This document shows positions 1-9,262 of a stretch of DNA of 64,000 nucleotides, piece by piece; the first letter of the stretch is position 1, and every line of letters begins with the position of its first letter. The notes beneath the pieces were generated by a model that was not told the DNA's origin, did no database searches, and saw only the letters and a list, made by a program, of their open reading frames with translations. Origin of the DNA: Locusta migratoria (Eukaryota; Arthropoda; Insecta; Orthoptera; Acrididae); NCBI GenBank assembly GCA_026315105.1, contig CM048744.1, positions 929,193,503 through 929,257,502 on the forward strand, given 5' to 3'. The position numbers and the translations under genes are program-made.

Positions 1-20
1 TGCTTTAAACTTTATTAACT

Positions 21-59
21 CACTATAAGCTTATTTCGGCCTTAGGCCATCATCAGGTG
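21..59 (-). ncRNA. Hammerhead ribozyme motif, left outer arm
   Basis: On the minus strand the order is CAC (57-59), CUGAUGA (50-56), a GGCC/GGCC helix II with a UAA loop, GAAA (34-37), a palindromic helix III AUAAGCUUAU, an A at the cleavage position (24), then GUG (21-23), which pairs with the initial CAC to form helix I. All invariant core residues are present. The loop of helix III is essentially absent, as in the minimal type I hammerheads thought to act as dimers. Predicted cleavage lies between 24 and 23. Confidence 0.6.
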
Positions 60-75
60 TTCTGTAATACAAGTA

Positions 76-500
76 ATATAAAAGAGTTGTTACATATATT
101 CTTGTAACATAATTACATAAATTTTTTTACAAAGTTTTACTTACATTACTTATAATATTGTTGTTGTTTATTTGCTGCCCAATTAATTATAGAAGCTGAT
201 GAATGCTGACCTGTATATGTGCAGCAGCACTGGTTATATGATTAGATTGTTTATCAGTTTTCCATAGTGGCAGTCTTATAATATCGTAGGATGCTGCCAC
301 CACAGACTGCCACTATGGAAAACTGATAAACAATCTAATCATATAACCAGTGCTGCTGCACATATACAGATAATCATTACATCAGCTTCTATAATCAATT
401 GGGCAGCAAATAAACAACAACAATAAGTAATGTAAGTAAAACTTTGTAAAAAATTTATGTTATTATGTTATAAGAATATATGTAACAACGCTTTTATATT
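76..500. repeat. Inner palindrome A (no hammerhead core)
   Basis: Arms of roughly 200 bp (76-275 and 298-500) pair across a short spacer near 276-297. The AT-rich outer parts and the GCAGCAGCAC-containing inner parts both match. A CTGATGA string occurs at 194-200 but no GAAA box follows at the right distance, so it is not called a ribozyme. It could be a separate insertion within the outer foldback. Confidence 0.7.
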
Positions 501-537
501 ATATAAGGAATTCATAGTTCACTGGGGCGATCTATAA

Positions 538-912
538 TTGTTTAATAATGATTATGCAGCCAAGATCGCATTTTTCATTTATTATGTTACCGGTTTCGGC
601 GTACTCGACGCCATTTTCAGACCTGTCGTAATTTACATAATTTCACGACATTTTTATATACTAAAAGAGTACATCCAGGTTGAGTACTTAGACTTTGAAG
701 TACCTCACTTCAAAACCATTAGAAGATGGATATATACTTTTTATTTGTGACTACTAATTTTATGTTTAACGATGCCTCAACCTGGATGTACTGTTTTAGT
801 ATATAAAAATGTCGTGAAATTATGTAAATTACGACAGTTCTGAAGATGGCGTCGAGTACGCCGAAACCGGTAACATAATAAATGAAAAATGCGATCTTGG
901 CTGCATAATCAT
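538..912. repeat. Inner palindrome B with hammerhead-like arms
   Basis: Arms 541-705 and 770-912 are inverted copies around a 65 bp spacer. On the right arm (plus, 835-880) a CUGAAGA box is followed by a GGCGU/ACGCC helix II, GAAA (863-866) and a palindromic helix III ACCGGU. The left arm (minus, 585-620) has the same layout with CUGAAAA. Position 7 of the core tolerates any base, but the G to A change at position 8 in the left arm should inactivate it. The GCC-GAAA-CCGGU signature resembles hammerhead variants reported in arthropod Penelope-like elements. Confidence 0.55.
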
Positions 913-944
913 TATTAAGCGTTTATATTACTTGTATTACAGAA

Positions 945-984
945 CACCTGATGATGGCCTAAGGCCGAAATAAGCCTTATAGTG
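945..984 (+). ncRNA. Hammerhead ribozyme motif, right outer arm
   Basis: The order is CAC (945-947), CUGAUGA (948-954), helix II GGCC-UAA-GGCC (956-966), GAAA (967-970), helix III AUAAG/CUUAU (970-980), A at the cleavage site (981), GUG (982-984) closing helix I. The core is complete and helix III has changed relative to the left arm by only one inserted base while keeping pairing. Cleavage would fall at 981/982, releasing RNA that starts near the outer end of the element. Confidence 0.62.
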
Positions 985-1010
985 ATTTAATAAAGTTTAA
1001 ATCAGTGTTA

Positions 1011-1262
1011 AAATAATTTATAATTATTGTGGTATTTATTTTATTCATTTTTTATTTTATTTTATTTATTTTTGCCGAAGAGTGATCGCCTTTGGCGATT
1101 TTTACTTCTGGGGTGACCGGTAGGAATGGGTTTTCGCTTTATTTGATTATTTTTGATCACTTCAAAGGCGCTTTGGGCACTCATGTTGGGTCCTTAAAGC
1201 GCGCGAGTCAAATTTACACCCCCTGCCAACAACTAACTGCTGGAGGCCACTGCCGTCGCTAG
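1011..1262. other. AT-rich spacer, probable intron end
   Basis: This is AT-rich, low-complexity sequence followed by a less AT-rich stretch. It holds CTAAC at 1233-1237, a good branch-point match 25-30 nt before the AG at 1261-1262. No repeat or gene was recognised. Confidence 0.4.
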
Positions 1263-1499
1263 GCGACAGGCGGCAGCAGGAGGGGCGGCGATGGTCGGCC
1301 GGTGAGGGCATGAAGTGCAGCTGCGAGCCGCGGAAGCTGTCGCAGAGGATCAACGACCTGATCCTGCGCTACAGCGGCCGGGAGGCCGACCCATGGCGGG
1401 GCAGCGACCCCGGCCGCCAGCGGCGCCTCTCCCTGCCGCGGTCGGGCAGTAGCAGCTTCAGCTTCTGTCCTCCGCTCTCGTCCACACGACGCTCGCCAG
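1263..1499 (+). CDS. Candidate internal exon A of a host gene, product unknown
   Basis: This 237 nt GC-rich stretch is open in one plus frame, starting with 2 nt of a split codon and ending with 1 nt. It encodes a basic, Ser/Arg-rich segment that includes KLSQRINDLILRYSGRE and RQRRLSLPRSGSSSFSF. Codon third positions are strongly G/C, unlike the surrounding AT-rich transposon debris. The left border is CTAG with a CTAAC branch-point match upstream; the right border is CCAG followed by GTTGGA, an acceptable donor. The ATG at 1310 lies inside the exon and need not be a start. The RRLSLP string resembles a basophilic kinase site, but I do not recognise the family. The phase fits the exon at 52302-52491. 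Alternative: a single-exon ORF starting at 1310, or chance openness caused by high GC. Confidence 0.45.
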
Positions 1500-1796
1500 G
1501 TTGGATATTGGAGGGGGTCACAGGTCTCTGTGTTTTCGCCCCACACCCTTCCCTTCCAGAAAAATATACATTGGTATCATACTCTCTTTCAACATACCAG
1601 GTGATCAAAAAGTCAGTATAAATTTGAAAACTTAATAAATCACGGAATAATGTAGATAGAGAGGTAAAAATTGACACACATGCTTGGAATGACATGGCGT
1701 TTTATTAGAAAAAAAAAGTTCAAAAAATGTCCGACAAATGGCGCTTCATCTGATCAGAAAAGCAATAATTATCAAAACAAATTAAGACAAAGCAAA

Positions 1797-2257
1797 TGTG
1801 GTGTCGCACAAGTACAAAGTGCGCGCCACCTACTTTCGCCGCGCGCCGCCATGCATGCACGGCGCGGCGTTCTCCCGACGACAGCCACGAGCGCCCTCTG
1901 GTACAACGCCGCTCGTGGCCACCACTGAAGGACATCGGGCACTTTCGCACTTCGCACTTCGGACTGAGATAGCAACGAGTTAGGACCTTCGCCATCCGAT
2001 AGGCACGAGTGAAGACTTTGCTATTGTACAGGCACTAGGCAGGCCTCTAACAACTATGTATCAACATTCTGCAGTACTATGTAAAAGTTAAGTATTGTTA
2101 CATTCTGTGCAATATATCTCTTTCTAATTTACTCGAGTGTTTATAGTTTCTGGCTGCTTCCCTCCGTACCTGCACCAGCGTGTCGGTCTCGTTCCACTCG
2201 GCCACCGACACCTACGACGAGGCTGGGACACAAAAGCGGCGACGAAGTCGGGACACA
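1797..2257. mobile_element. GC-rich 461 bp insertion with 8 bp target duplication
   Basis: The insertion begins TGTGGTGTC and ends GGGACACA and is flanked on both sides by AAAGCAAA (1789-1796, 2258-2265). The uninterrupted target is visible in the related element near 54620-54650. TG...CA ends suggest a solo LTR, but an 8 bp duplication is longer than the 4-6 bp usual for LTR elements. The last 25 bp or so are a partial tandem duplication, and a hairpin CGCGCCG/CGGCGCG lies near 1850-1870. No coding capacity is seen. Confidence 0.5.
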
Positions 2258-2311
2258 AAAGCAAATATGATGTTCTTTACAGGAAATGCTCAATACGTCC
2301 ACCATCATTCC

Positions 2312-2700
2312 TCAACAATAGCTGTAGTCGAGAAATAATGTTGTGAACAGCACTGTAAAACCATGTCCGCAGTTATGGTCAGGCATTGGCGTCTGTCGAT
2401 CACGATACACATGCGACTTCAGGTAACCCCAAAGCCCATAATCGCACGGACTGAAGTCTGGAGACCAGGGAGGCCAAGCATGGCGAAAGTGGCGGCTGAG
2501 CACAAGAACATCACAAAACGACGCGCGCATGAGATCTTTCACGCGTCTAGCAATATGGGGTGGAGCGTCATCTTGCATAAAAATCGTACGTTCCACCAGA
2601 TGTTTATCAGACAGACTGGGGATGATGCGATTCTGTAATATATTGGCGTACCTCTCATCCGTCACGGTAGCAGTTACAAGACGGAATCACGCGCCAATAT
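2312..2700 (-). pseudogene. Mariner-like transposase, C-terminal fragment
   Basis: The minus-strand frame from about 2665 to 2312 encodes the catalytic C-terminal part of a DDE/D transposase. It includes FMQDDAPPH (first catalytic Asp region shown here), then SPDFSPCDYG and LWGYLK, the block typical of insect mariner-like elements. The N-terminal helix-turn-helix and the first third of the catalytic domain are absent: upstream coding sequence runs directly into the right terminal repeat near 2700. The end is frameshifted near 2390-2312. It cannot make a working transposase. Confidence 0.75.
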
Positions 2701-2800
2701 GTCGGACATTTTTTGAACTTTTCATTTATTTATTTTTGTTCTAATAAAACTCCATGTCATTCCGAGCATGTGTGTCAATTTTTACCTTTCTACATTATTC

Positions 2801-2993
2801 AATCAAAAATGTTCAAATATTTGTATAGCTTATAGGACTTAACTACGGGGTCATCAGTCCCTAAACTTACAAACTACTTACGAACTAGGACGGCACAAAT
2901 ATCCATGCCCGAGGGGGGATTCGAACCCCCGACCGTAGTGGCCGTGCAGACCGTGACTGAAGCGCCTCAGTCCCCTCGGCCACCGCGGCCGGC
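2801..2993 (-). mobile_element. tRNA-derived SINE, family S1
   Basis: Read on the minus strand, the head has a pol III box A (TGGCCGAGGGG) and box B (GGTTCGAATCC), followed by a conserved body (CGGGCATGGATATTTGTGCC) and a tail containing GGGACTTAAC-type and GTTTG motifs. The head resembles a tRNA of the Leu/Ser type. Target duplication TCTACATTATTC at 2789-2800 and 2994-3005 shows insertion into the right end of the mariner-like element. This is the reference copy for family S1, which has about ten copies in the window. Confidence 0.85.
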
Positions 2994-3124
2994 TCTACAT
3001 TATTCCGTGATTTATTAAGTTTTCAAATTTATACTGACTTTTTGATCGCCTGGTATATATATGTACGATTTTAATAACGGTAAAGTATATAATTTTAATA
3101 TAATTATTTATGTTCTTCATAATA

Positions 3125-4466
3125 CATGGTGTTTCAAAAGGCAATTTACAACTTTAAAAATTCATATTAATTTATTAAAAATAGCTACAGAACTGGTTTT
3201 AGTGTTGTTTCAAAGGAAAACACATCAAGTTTTTACCTTAAACTAAAAGTGTTTGATATGGCTTCCGTTGGTTATCCTACAGACATCCCATCGGTAACTG
3301 ATTTCTTCCCAAACTCGCATCAGCATTGCAGGTGTAACATGCTCAACGGCGACGTAGTTTCTTGCTCTAAGTTTCGGTAGAGTGGCCGGCAAAGGAGGTA
3401 CGTATATCATATCTTTGATGAAGCCCCAGAAGAAAAATTTTAGCAGTGTCAGTTCTGCGGAACGGGCAGGCCATGCAATTGGCGTAGCACGGCCAATTCA
3501 TCTACCTGGAAAACGTCGTTGAGAATATCCCAGACGTCAGTCAGATAGTGTGGTGGTGCGCCGTCTTGCATGAAGTAAACATTTCGTTCTCCGTTGTCAT
3601 CGATCTGTTGTATCAAAACTTGTTGCAACATATACAGGTACACTATCCCATTGATGGTTCGTTCTTGCAAAAAATAGGGGCCGTACATTTTTTTCTTGCT
3701 CAACGCACAAAAAAGTTCACCTTAGGGCTATCACGAGCATGTTGCAATGTTTCATGTGGATTTTCACTGACCCAAATTCTACAGTTATGAGTGTTAACCT
3801 TGTCACTTAAGTGAAATGTTGACTCGTCAGAAAAGATTATGTTGTCCAAGAAATGTTTATCATGATCCACTCAGTCTAACATATCCACACAGAAGCTCTC
3901 CGGGGCAGTCTTATCAGTGTCTTTAATTTCTTGTAAAAGCGACAATCTGAACGGTGACAAATGCAAACGTTTTCTCAACACTCGACAAACTGTTGTATGT
4001 GGGACTTTGCTGTTCACGAGATGCACGCCAGGTCGATTTCGTAGGGCTGTTAACAAAATTCTGTGTCACTTGCTCAACGATTTCGTCAGATGTACTTGGA
4101 CGACCTGGTACTTTTTTATGTCTTACTGAGCACCCTGTGTCTACAAAACATTTATGCCACTCATAAATTGCAGGCCTACTAGGAGAATCTTTAGCATACT
4201 TGGTACGAAATTCACGCTGAACTGTTGTCGCCGACTTTGATTCTTCAGACCAAAACACACAGCTAGCACGCTCGAGTCCAGTGAAGGCAGCCATTTTTAA
4301 AGTAACTGCCGCTAGCGCTTGCTGCGGCACGATTCTGCACTAGCTAACTACGCGAGTCAAAACTTGGTGTGTTTTCCGTTGCAACAACACTAAAACCATC
4401 TCTCTACCTCTCTTAATAAATATGTATTAATTTTCGAAGTTGTAAAGTCCATTTTGAAACACCCTG
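3125..4466 (-). mobile_element. Mariner-like element, DUF4817-type helix-turn-helix
   Basis: The terminal inverted repeats read CATGGTGTTTCAAAA at the left and TTTTGAAACACCCTG at the right, flanked by TA (3123-3124, 4467-4468). The repeats extend into a shared 'ttacaactt' block. The length of 1.34 kb is normal for a mariner. A decayed transposase gene fills most of the minus strand. It lies only about 70 bp from the previous element, with no other feature between. Confidence 0.8.
3340..4330 (-). pseudogene. Mariner-like transposase, frameshifted
   Basis: The N-terminal part (4330-3923) encodes the helix-turn-helix region: RASCVFWSEESKSATTVQRE, then RPAIYEWHKCFVDTGCSVRH and the PGRPSTS linker, a pattern common in insect mariner-like transposases. 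The catalytic half follows in another frame (3703-3449) with VYFMQDGAPPH, the first catalytic Asp block, and then AVLRQLHGLPVP where the second catalytic region is eroded. At least one frameshift and several stops separate the halves. Homologous reading continues weakly to about 3340. Likely dead; the ends may still be mobilised in trans. Confidence 0.75.
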
Positions 4467-4468
4467 TA

Positions 4469-5350
4469 TATATGATGTTTTAGTGTCATTTTTCTCTCAT
4501 TACGGCCTACTATGGACCACGAAGGTTTTTATCTCTGCCCTGATGGTACCTTCCTCTTTCGCCAGAAGATTTTCATTTTGGCTGACTGTGCTCCTTTTCT
4601 TTCTTCCGACAATTTGCCGGAAGAACGTGGAACTGACGTAGTAAGCGGTATAAGGTGTTTAGCAATTTTGATCTTTTCTCTGAAAACCTGTTGATCTTGA
4701 ATGCCCTCAAATGGAATTTCAGCTTACTGTAAATCCTTTTTAACTTGTCTTGCCCATTTCGAGTACGATTTTTTTGTTTATATTTTTATTTGTTATTTTT
4801 ATTTATTTATTTTTGTGAAATTGATGAGTGTATCCGATGAGTTTTTGGAAAATATGTCTCCAAATCTTTGCAAACTAAGTCTGTGACGTAGCTAATTTAT
4901 GAACTATAACTGTAACACTGCGACTGTAATTTGGTATGCGGACTGTGAATATAAGGGTATGTTAAGGAGAGAAATGCTGATATTTGAGTCGCCTGTGTGC
5001 ATGGGGTGGGGGTGTTAGAAAATGCTTGGATATAAGTGAACAATATACAATGAAGATATCTGAAGTGGTTAATGTGATCAATAAAAATAAAAATATTTCA
5101 AAAAATAACTGTTTCAGAAATTTTCCGCACTCGCGTAATATGCAAAAGCAAAAAATATGTTTACAAAAGAAAAACAGTTTCTTTGGGGGAGGGGGGAGGA
5201 GGGTCATGACCCCCTTGACCCTAACCCTGCATCCGCTATAGCACGATACTCCAGTATAGAAGTCAGACTACATTTACATGACTAGTCCTGACAGTGCGCA
5301 TTTAACAATGATAAACAACGGCTTCAATAACGCTTCTTCCGGATAACACA
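4469..5350. other. Unassigned AT-rich sequence
   Basis: No repeat family or convincing gene is seen. A G-rich run lies at about 5184-5202. An 85-residue ORF on each strand near 4962-5241 consists mostly of Lys/Asn or Pro/Phe runs from A/T-rich DNA and is treated as chance. Confidence 0.4.
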
Positions 5351-5520
5351 TTAGATCGTCGTAGGTGTGACCCTCCTGGTAAAATTTCACTTATCAGCTC
5401 GGCGTTCCTGGGAGGCAGTGTTGGCAACGGCTGCTGAATGCCGGAAAGTCCGTTCACCAGTTGCGAGGCAGATGCAGGCCGCCAGGTAGTAAATATTAGA
5501 AGTGTGAGAGTAACGATAAG

Positions 5521-5711
5521 ATGTTCAAATGTTTGTTAAGATTATGGGACATAACTGCAGGGTCATCAGTCCCTAAACTTACTTATGAACTAACTTATAC
5601 TAAAGACAACACAAACAGCCATGCCCGAGGGAGGATTCGTACCCCCGACGGGGAATGGCCTCGCGTATCGGAGTATAGCGCCTCAAGCACTCTGCCCTTT
5701 CGCCGTGGTAC
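5521..5711 (-). mobile_element. tRNA-derived SINE, family S2
   Basis: This copy is related to S1 by its tail (GTTTG, GGGAC, TCATCAGTCCC blocks) but has the S2 body, with ACAACACAAAC before CCATGCCCGAGGGAGGA. Box B is present but damaged (GATTCGTACCC). It is inserted in unit copy 1. Confidence 0.75.
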
Positions 5712-6473
5712 GATGTGCATCCGTATGTATCCGTTACTAAAGGAAACAGTACTCGTTACAAACGTATCATTACTGGTTACTCGTGACTCCCGTTACCAGT
5801 GCCACCCAGAAATACGGCCGGTACACTTTGAAACCTTGAAACAATTTTAACTCTTAGTGTTAATACTACTTTAAGATTTAAATTTGCCACGTAGCTACTG
5901 TATGCCTGCTTCGTGAGGCGATTACGCTACTAAGGAAAGGAGCAGTACAGTCCATTTCCCTGGTCATTAACATGTAATTGACATACTGTTGGATCAAAAC
6001 TAGCGGGGCCCACCCGCGACCTCCATTTTATGTACTGTTTCCGGTCTACTTGGAGGCTTGGAATGTTAGAACTAATCGGAATATTTCGCGACGTATGCTA
6101 ATGTGAGCGATCATAGTAGTAACATTACATTTACTATCAGCGGGACTGTTGTACTGTATTGTGTGGCATGACATTAACATTTAATGTGCAGATGGTAACT
6201 TTTGAGTACTTTTTTATACTCTAGACAAGATCAAAAACAAATAATTAACTATTAAACAGATACCTTTACAAGTAAAAAATACAATAAAACGTATATTTGT
6301 GTTAAAAACAAACGTCATATCATCGAGGATTAACCTGCAAACACGGGACAAAAAGTATTAATCCAACTGTTTAAAAACAAAAATAACCATTTAAAATCGT
6401 AGATCTACGCAATATTCACTTAAAATTCGTCACATTTGTCGATATAAATTACCCCCCCCCCTCCTCTCAAAAA

Positions 6474-6672
6474 AAGTTCAAATGTTTGTAAATCTATGGG
6501 ACTTAACTACTTGGTTACTGGTCCCTATCTTACAAACTACTTAAACTAAGTTAAACTAAACTAAGGACAACACATACACCCACGCTCGCAGGAGGACTCG
6601 AATCTCCGACAGCGAACGGCTGCGCGCACCGCAGCACGGAGCCTCAGTGTGCACAGCTATTCCGCCGCGGTA
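6474..6672 (-). mobile_element. tRNA-derived SINE, family S2
   Basis: The tail, body (ACAACACATACACCC) and box B (GGACTCGAATCTCC on this strand) are recognisable; the tRNA-like head is worn. A C-run and A-run precede the tail side. Confidence 0.75.
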
Positions 6673-7373
6673 TAAATTACTCATAATAAGTAGTATCACA
6701 GGATATATGGATTCTGCGCATTCGTTTCCGTTACAATGTTCGTTTCGATGCTGTAGATGTGAATAACGAAATGTATTCTTGAATAAGTTCGTACCGATAC
6801 GGTAGATGCGAGTAACGAAATGTATTCATGAGTAACGATTCAGTACTTCGTGTCAGCCAAAGTACTCGTTACTCAGTACCGAATACATACGGTTTTGTCT
6901 TGAGAATAAACATAATTCTTTTGATTATGTTCGTACGTAATGCCAGCTCCATGACGAATTACATAGACTAGACGCTGATTAAGATTCATTACTTCTTTTG
7001 AGCATAAATTGTAATTTGTCTTTATCGCAATAAATAAGAATATTTAAAAAATTTCATACCAACGGGAAAATCCCTCGTAATCACTTTCATTGAAATTTTG
7101 GATAACGTCATGTAAATGAAATCACAAATCACGTGCATTCACACCGTGACCGTAAGGAAACGCTCACAATGTTATCGAGTTCAACGCGTTAAATTTGGTA
7201 CGGAATCTATACATCTTATAAAATAGGCTGTATGTATGTATGTTCGTTCCACATTCTTCAGTAGACACAATACTCCACGAACTATGCAGTATTCAAGTAA
7301 GACTAAATTTACTTTGAAGGTTTATTTTCGTAGAAAGAATTGCAACCAGCTGCCGTTTTGGAAGTTTTTTATT

Positions 7374-7423
7374 TACTCCAGAACTAGTTTTCGAGCCACT
7401 GCAGCCTCATGATCAGTGGATAA
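7374..7423 (-). ncRNA. Hammerhead-like motif, unpaired copy
   Basis: On the minus strand UCCA precedes CUGAUCA, then a GAG/CUC helix II, GAAA, palindromic helix III AACUAGUU, C at the cleavage site, and UGGA that pairs with UCCA as helix I. Core position 8 is C instead of the invariant G (CUGAUCA), so this copy should be inactive. No inverted partner was found nearby. Confidence 0.4.
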
Positions 7424-7674
7424 CTTTACAGGAACATTTCCGCTAAGTGTAGGTTATGCTGTCATGTTGGTTCTGGTGACATAACTGAGCTTTAGTAAGG
7501 GAGTACACAATAAACCGGAATTAAACGTATTGTAATTTTATGTACTTACTGTGTTCTTATTGTAGGTGTAACCAAGATGTGCATTGGGCACTTGCGTTTT
7601 ATAACACATGAGAACATTTTTCCTTCACTTAGCGTTACACATTACAAAATATAAACACTGAATGGCATCCTCTT

Positions 7675-8155
7675 TGCACCACATGCAGTGTAGGTGTGAC
7701 GCCTCTGGTAAAATTTTACTTAACTGGCTCGGCGTTCCTGGGGAGTATTGTTGGCAACGAATGCTGAATGCCGGGAAGTCAGTTGACGAAGCCCGAATCA
7801 GATGCAGGGCGCCAATCAGATTCTTCCCGGTAATAAATATTTTGTCTTGAGAATAAACACAATTCTTTTGATTATTTTCGAACGTAATGCCAGTTCCACG
7901 ACAAGGTCCATAAACTGGCGGCTGATTAAGATTCATTACTTCTTTTGTGCGTAACTTGAAGTTTGTATACTTTTGTCGCGATAAATAAGAATTTTTAAAA
8001 TTTTTATACCTTGGCAAGGGGAAAATCACTCATAAACAATTTCATTGAAATTTGGGTTAATGCCGTATAAATGACACTACAAATCACACCGTGAACATAA
8101 GGAATCGCTCACAATGTTATCGTGATCAACACGTTAAATTTGGCTCGGAATATTG
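7675..8155 (+). repeat. Direct-repeat unit, copy 2, uninterrupted
   Basis: This is an intact counterpart of copy 1, with blocks such as CTCGGCGTTCCTGGG, TGTTGGCAACG and TTGTCTTGAGAATAAAC in the same order. A 134-residue minus-strand ORF runs through it (7625-8029), but the same frame is not open in copy 1, so it is not called a gene. Confidence 0.55.
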
Positions 8156-8159
8156 AATA

Positions 8160-9166
8160 ACTTAAATAGAAAATCCAATTAGATTGTCCAAGAAGGAAAC
8201 GTCCTTGTAATCATAACCACGCAGGATTACGAGAATCATCTGTCTTTTGCGTAATGAAAATAAAATAGATATTCCCTCGTAACTGCGAAGACAGTGGCAA
8301 AGAAAGGCACATATGTGTGACAACAGAAGCTGTGACAGGATTTTGGTCTCCGCGGGAAAAGGGGGAGGGGGGGGGGCTGAGCGTACTCGTGCCCCATACT
8401 GCACCCCGATTTCTTAAAAAAGGGCCTATCGACTTTCGTACAGCAGATAGCAGTAGATGTAAGGAGATCCCTCTCTCTTTTTCTTTTTTAGAAATGCCGG
8501 TGTAGTCCTGGGGGATCTGCAGCCCCTCCCCTCGTTGCGCCAAGCAACATTTCAATCAACAAGAGACTACAAAATTTTTGGCAACATGTTAATATTCTCA
8601 GACAGCCGTACCATGCCATGAATACTGTTCCCTGCAGACCTTTAAGTGAATAAATACTGCTATTCCTGCTCTATGGCTGACAGGTTCTTGCATATAGGCC
8701 TACCCTTGTCAGTTCACAGAAAGTAATTGCCGTCATAAATCGAAGATTTCATGAAACAAAATTTGCATTAGTACGAAGATACTAGCATGAGAAGAAGCAA
8801 ATTTAGGTGAAACAGCTCAGAATATCAAACAACGATATGCGTTCGTATATTCCGCGGAAAAATTAAACTAATCTCAATGGATACCGAAAATTATCAGACG
8901 ATTGGCTAATGGGAACGTCACAAGATTTCTCTCATTCAGCTTAGGTTGATAACTTTATCTCCTGGAACCGCCGATCCGGTAAGTAAAATTTAACCGCGCT
9001 CCTTTTGAAAACCTGTGAATGCAACAGTGAAAAGTACAGGTTGGAATTCAATAATGTAATGATGATAGGTTGAAAGTCGCCGCAAAGACGATTTCTAGGC
9101 TGCAGACAGGCACATAGAAAAGACAGCCACATTCATGGAACTGCTTCTGACCACAGCCTTCGTCAG

Positions 9167-9170
<4 letters not shown>
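8160..9170. other. Unassigned sequence
   Basis: There is a G-rich run at about 8356-8379, otherwise no recognised repeat or gene. A 114-residue minus ORF at 8211-8555 is low complexity near the G-run and is not supported. Confidence 0.35.

Positions 9171-9172
<2 letters not shown>

Positions 9173-9219
<47 letters not shown>
9173..9219. repeat. (AC)n microsatellite
   Basis: An uninterrupted AC dinucleotide run. It also creates a cysteine/valine run in a spurious minus-strand ORF. Confidence 0.95.
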
Positions 9220-9220
<1 letters not shown>

Positions 9221-9262
9221 TTATACTGATGTGGTACCAACTCCCTCTAGCGACACCTACTA

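Larger units (their letters stand above)
1..1010. mobile_element. Nested foldback element with hammerhead-bearing outer arms
   Basis: The outer arms (about 1-88 and 919-1003) are near-identical inverted copies. Between them lie two independent palindromes, A (about 76-275 with 298-500) and B (about 541-705 with 770-915). The left arm may start before the window. No open reading frame of any size is present, so the element is non-autonomous. Each outer arm contains a hammerhead ribozyme core, minus strand on the left and plus strand on the right, listed separately. Inference: a foldback derivative of a hammerhead-encoding retroelement (Penelope-like elements carry such ribozymes in their terminal repeats) into which other palindromic units were inserted. 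Confidence 0.7.
1597..3053 (-). mobile_element. Mariner-like element, internally deleted, with two insertions
   Basis: Terminal inverted repeats of roughly 140 bp begin CCAGGTGATCAAAAAG (left) and end with its inverse (right), flanked by TA at 1595-1596 and 3054-3055 as expected for the Tc1/mariner superfamily. The coding region is on the minus strand and keeps only the C-terminal third of the transposase. A 461 bp GC-rich insertion (1797-2257) and a tRNA-like SINE (2801-2993) sit inside it. The same family recurs at 52550-54838, which shows how much has been lost here. Confidence 0.8.
5355..7210 (+). repeat. Direct-repeat unit, copy 1, split by insertions
   Basis: The blocks 5355-5500 and 6893-7210 match 7675-7835 and 7840-8155 in order and orientation. 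Copy 1 is therefore interrupted by about 1.4 kb (5501-6892) that contains two SINE S2 copies. The unit has no recognised coding capacity. It may be a solo LTR-like or satellite-like sequence. Confidence 0.55.

Noticed and set aside
194..230. CTGATGA in palindrome A as another hammerhead
   Set aside because: No GAAA box at a workable distance and no helix I partner.
1259..1546. Minus-strand ORF overlapping exon A
   Set aside because: A GC-rich shadow frame; the plus frame has better splice borders and a matching phase.
2137..2638. Plus-strand ORFs over the first mariner-like element
   Set aside because: Antisense to the transposase fragment; no codon signal.
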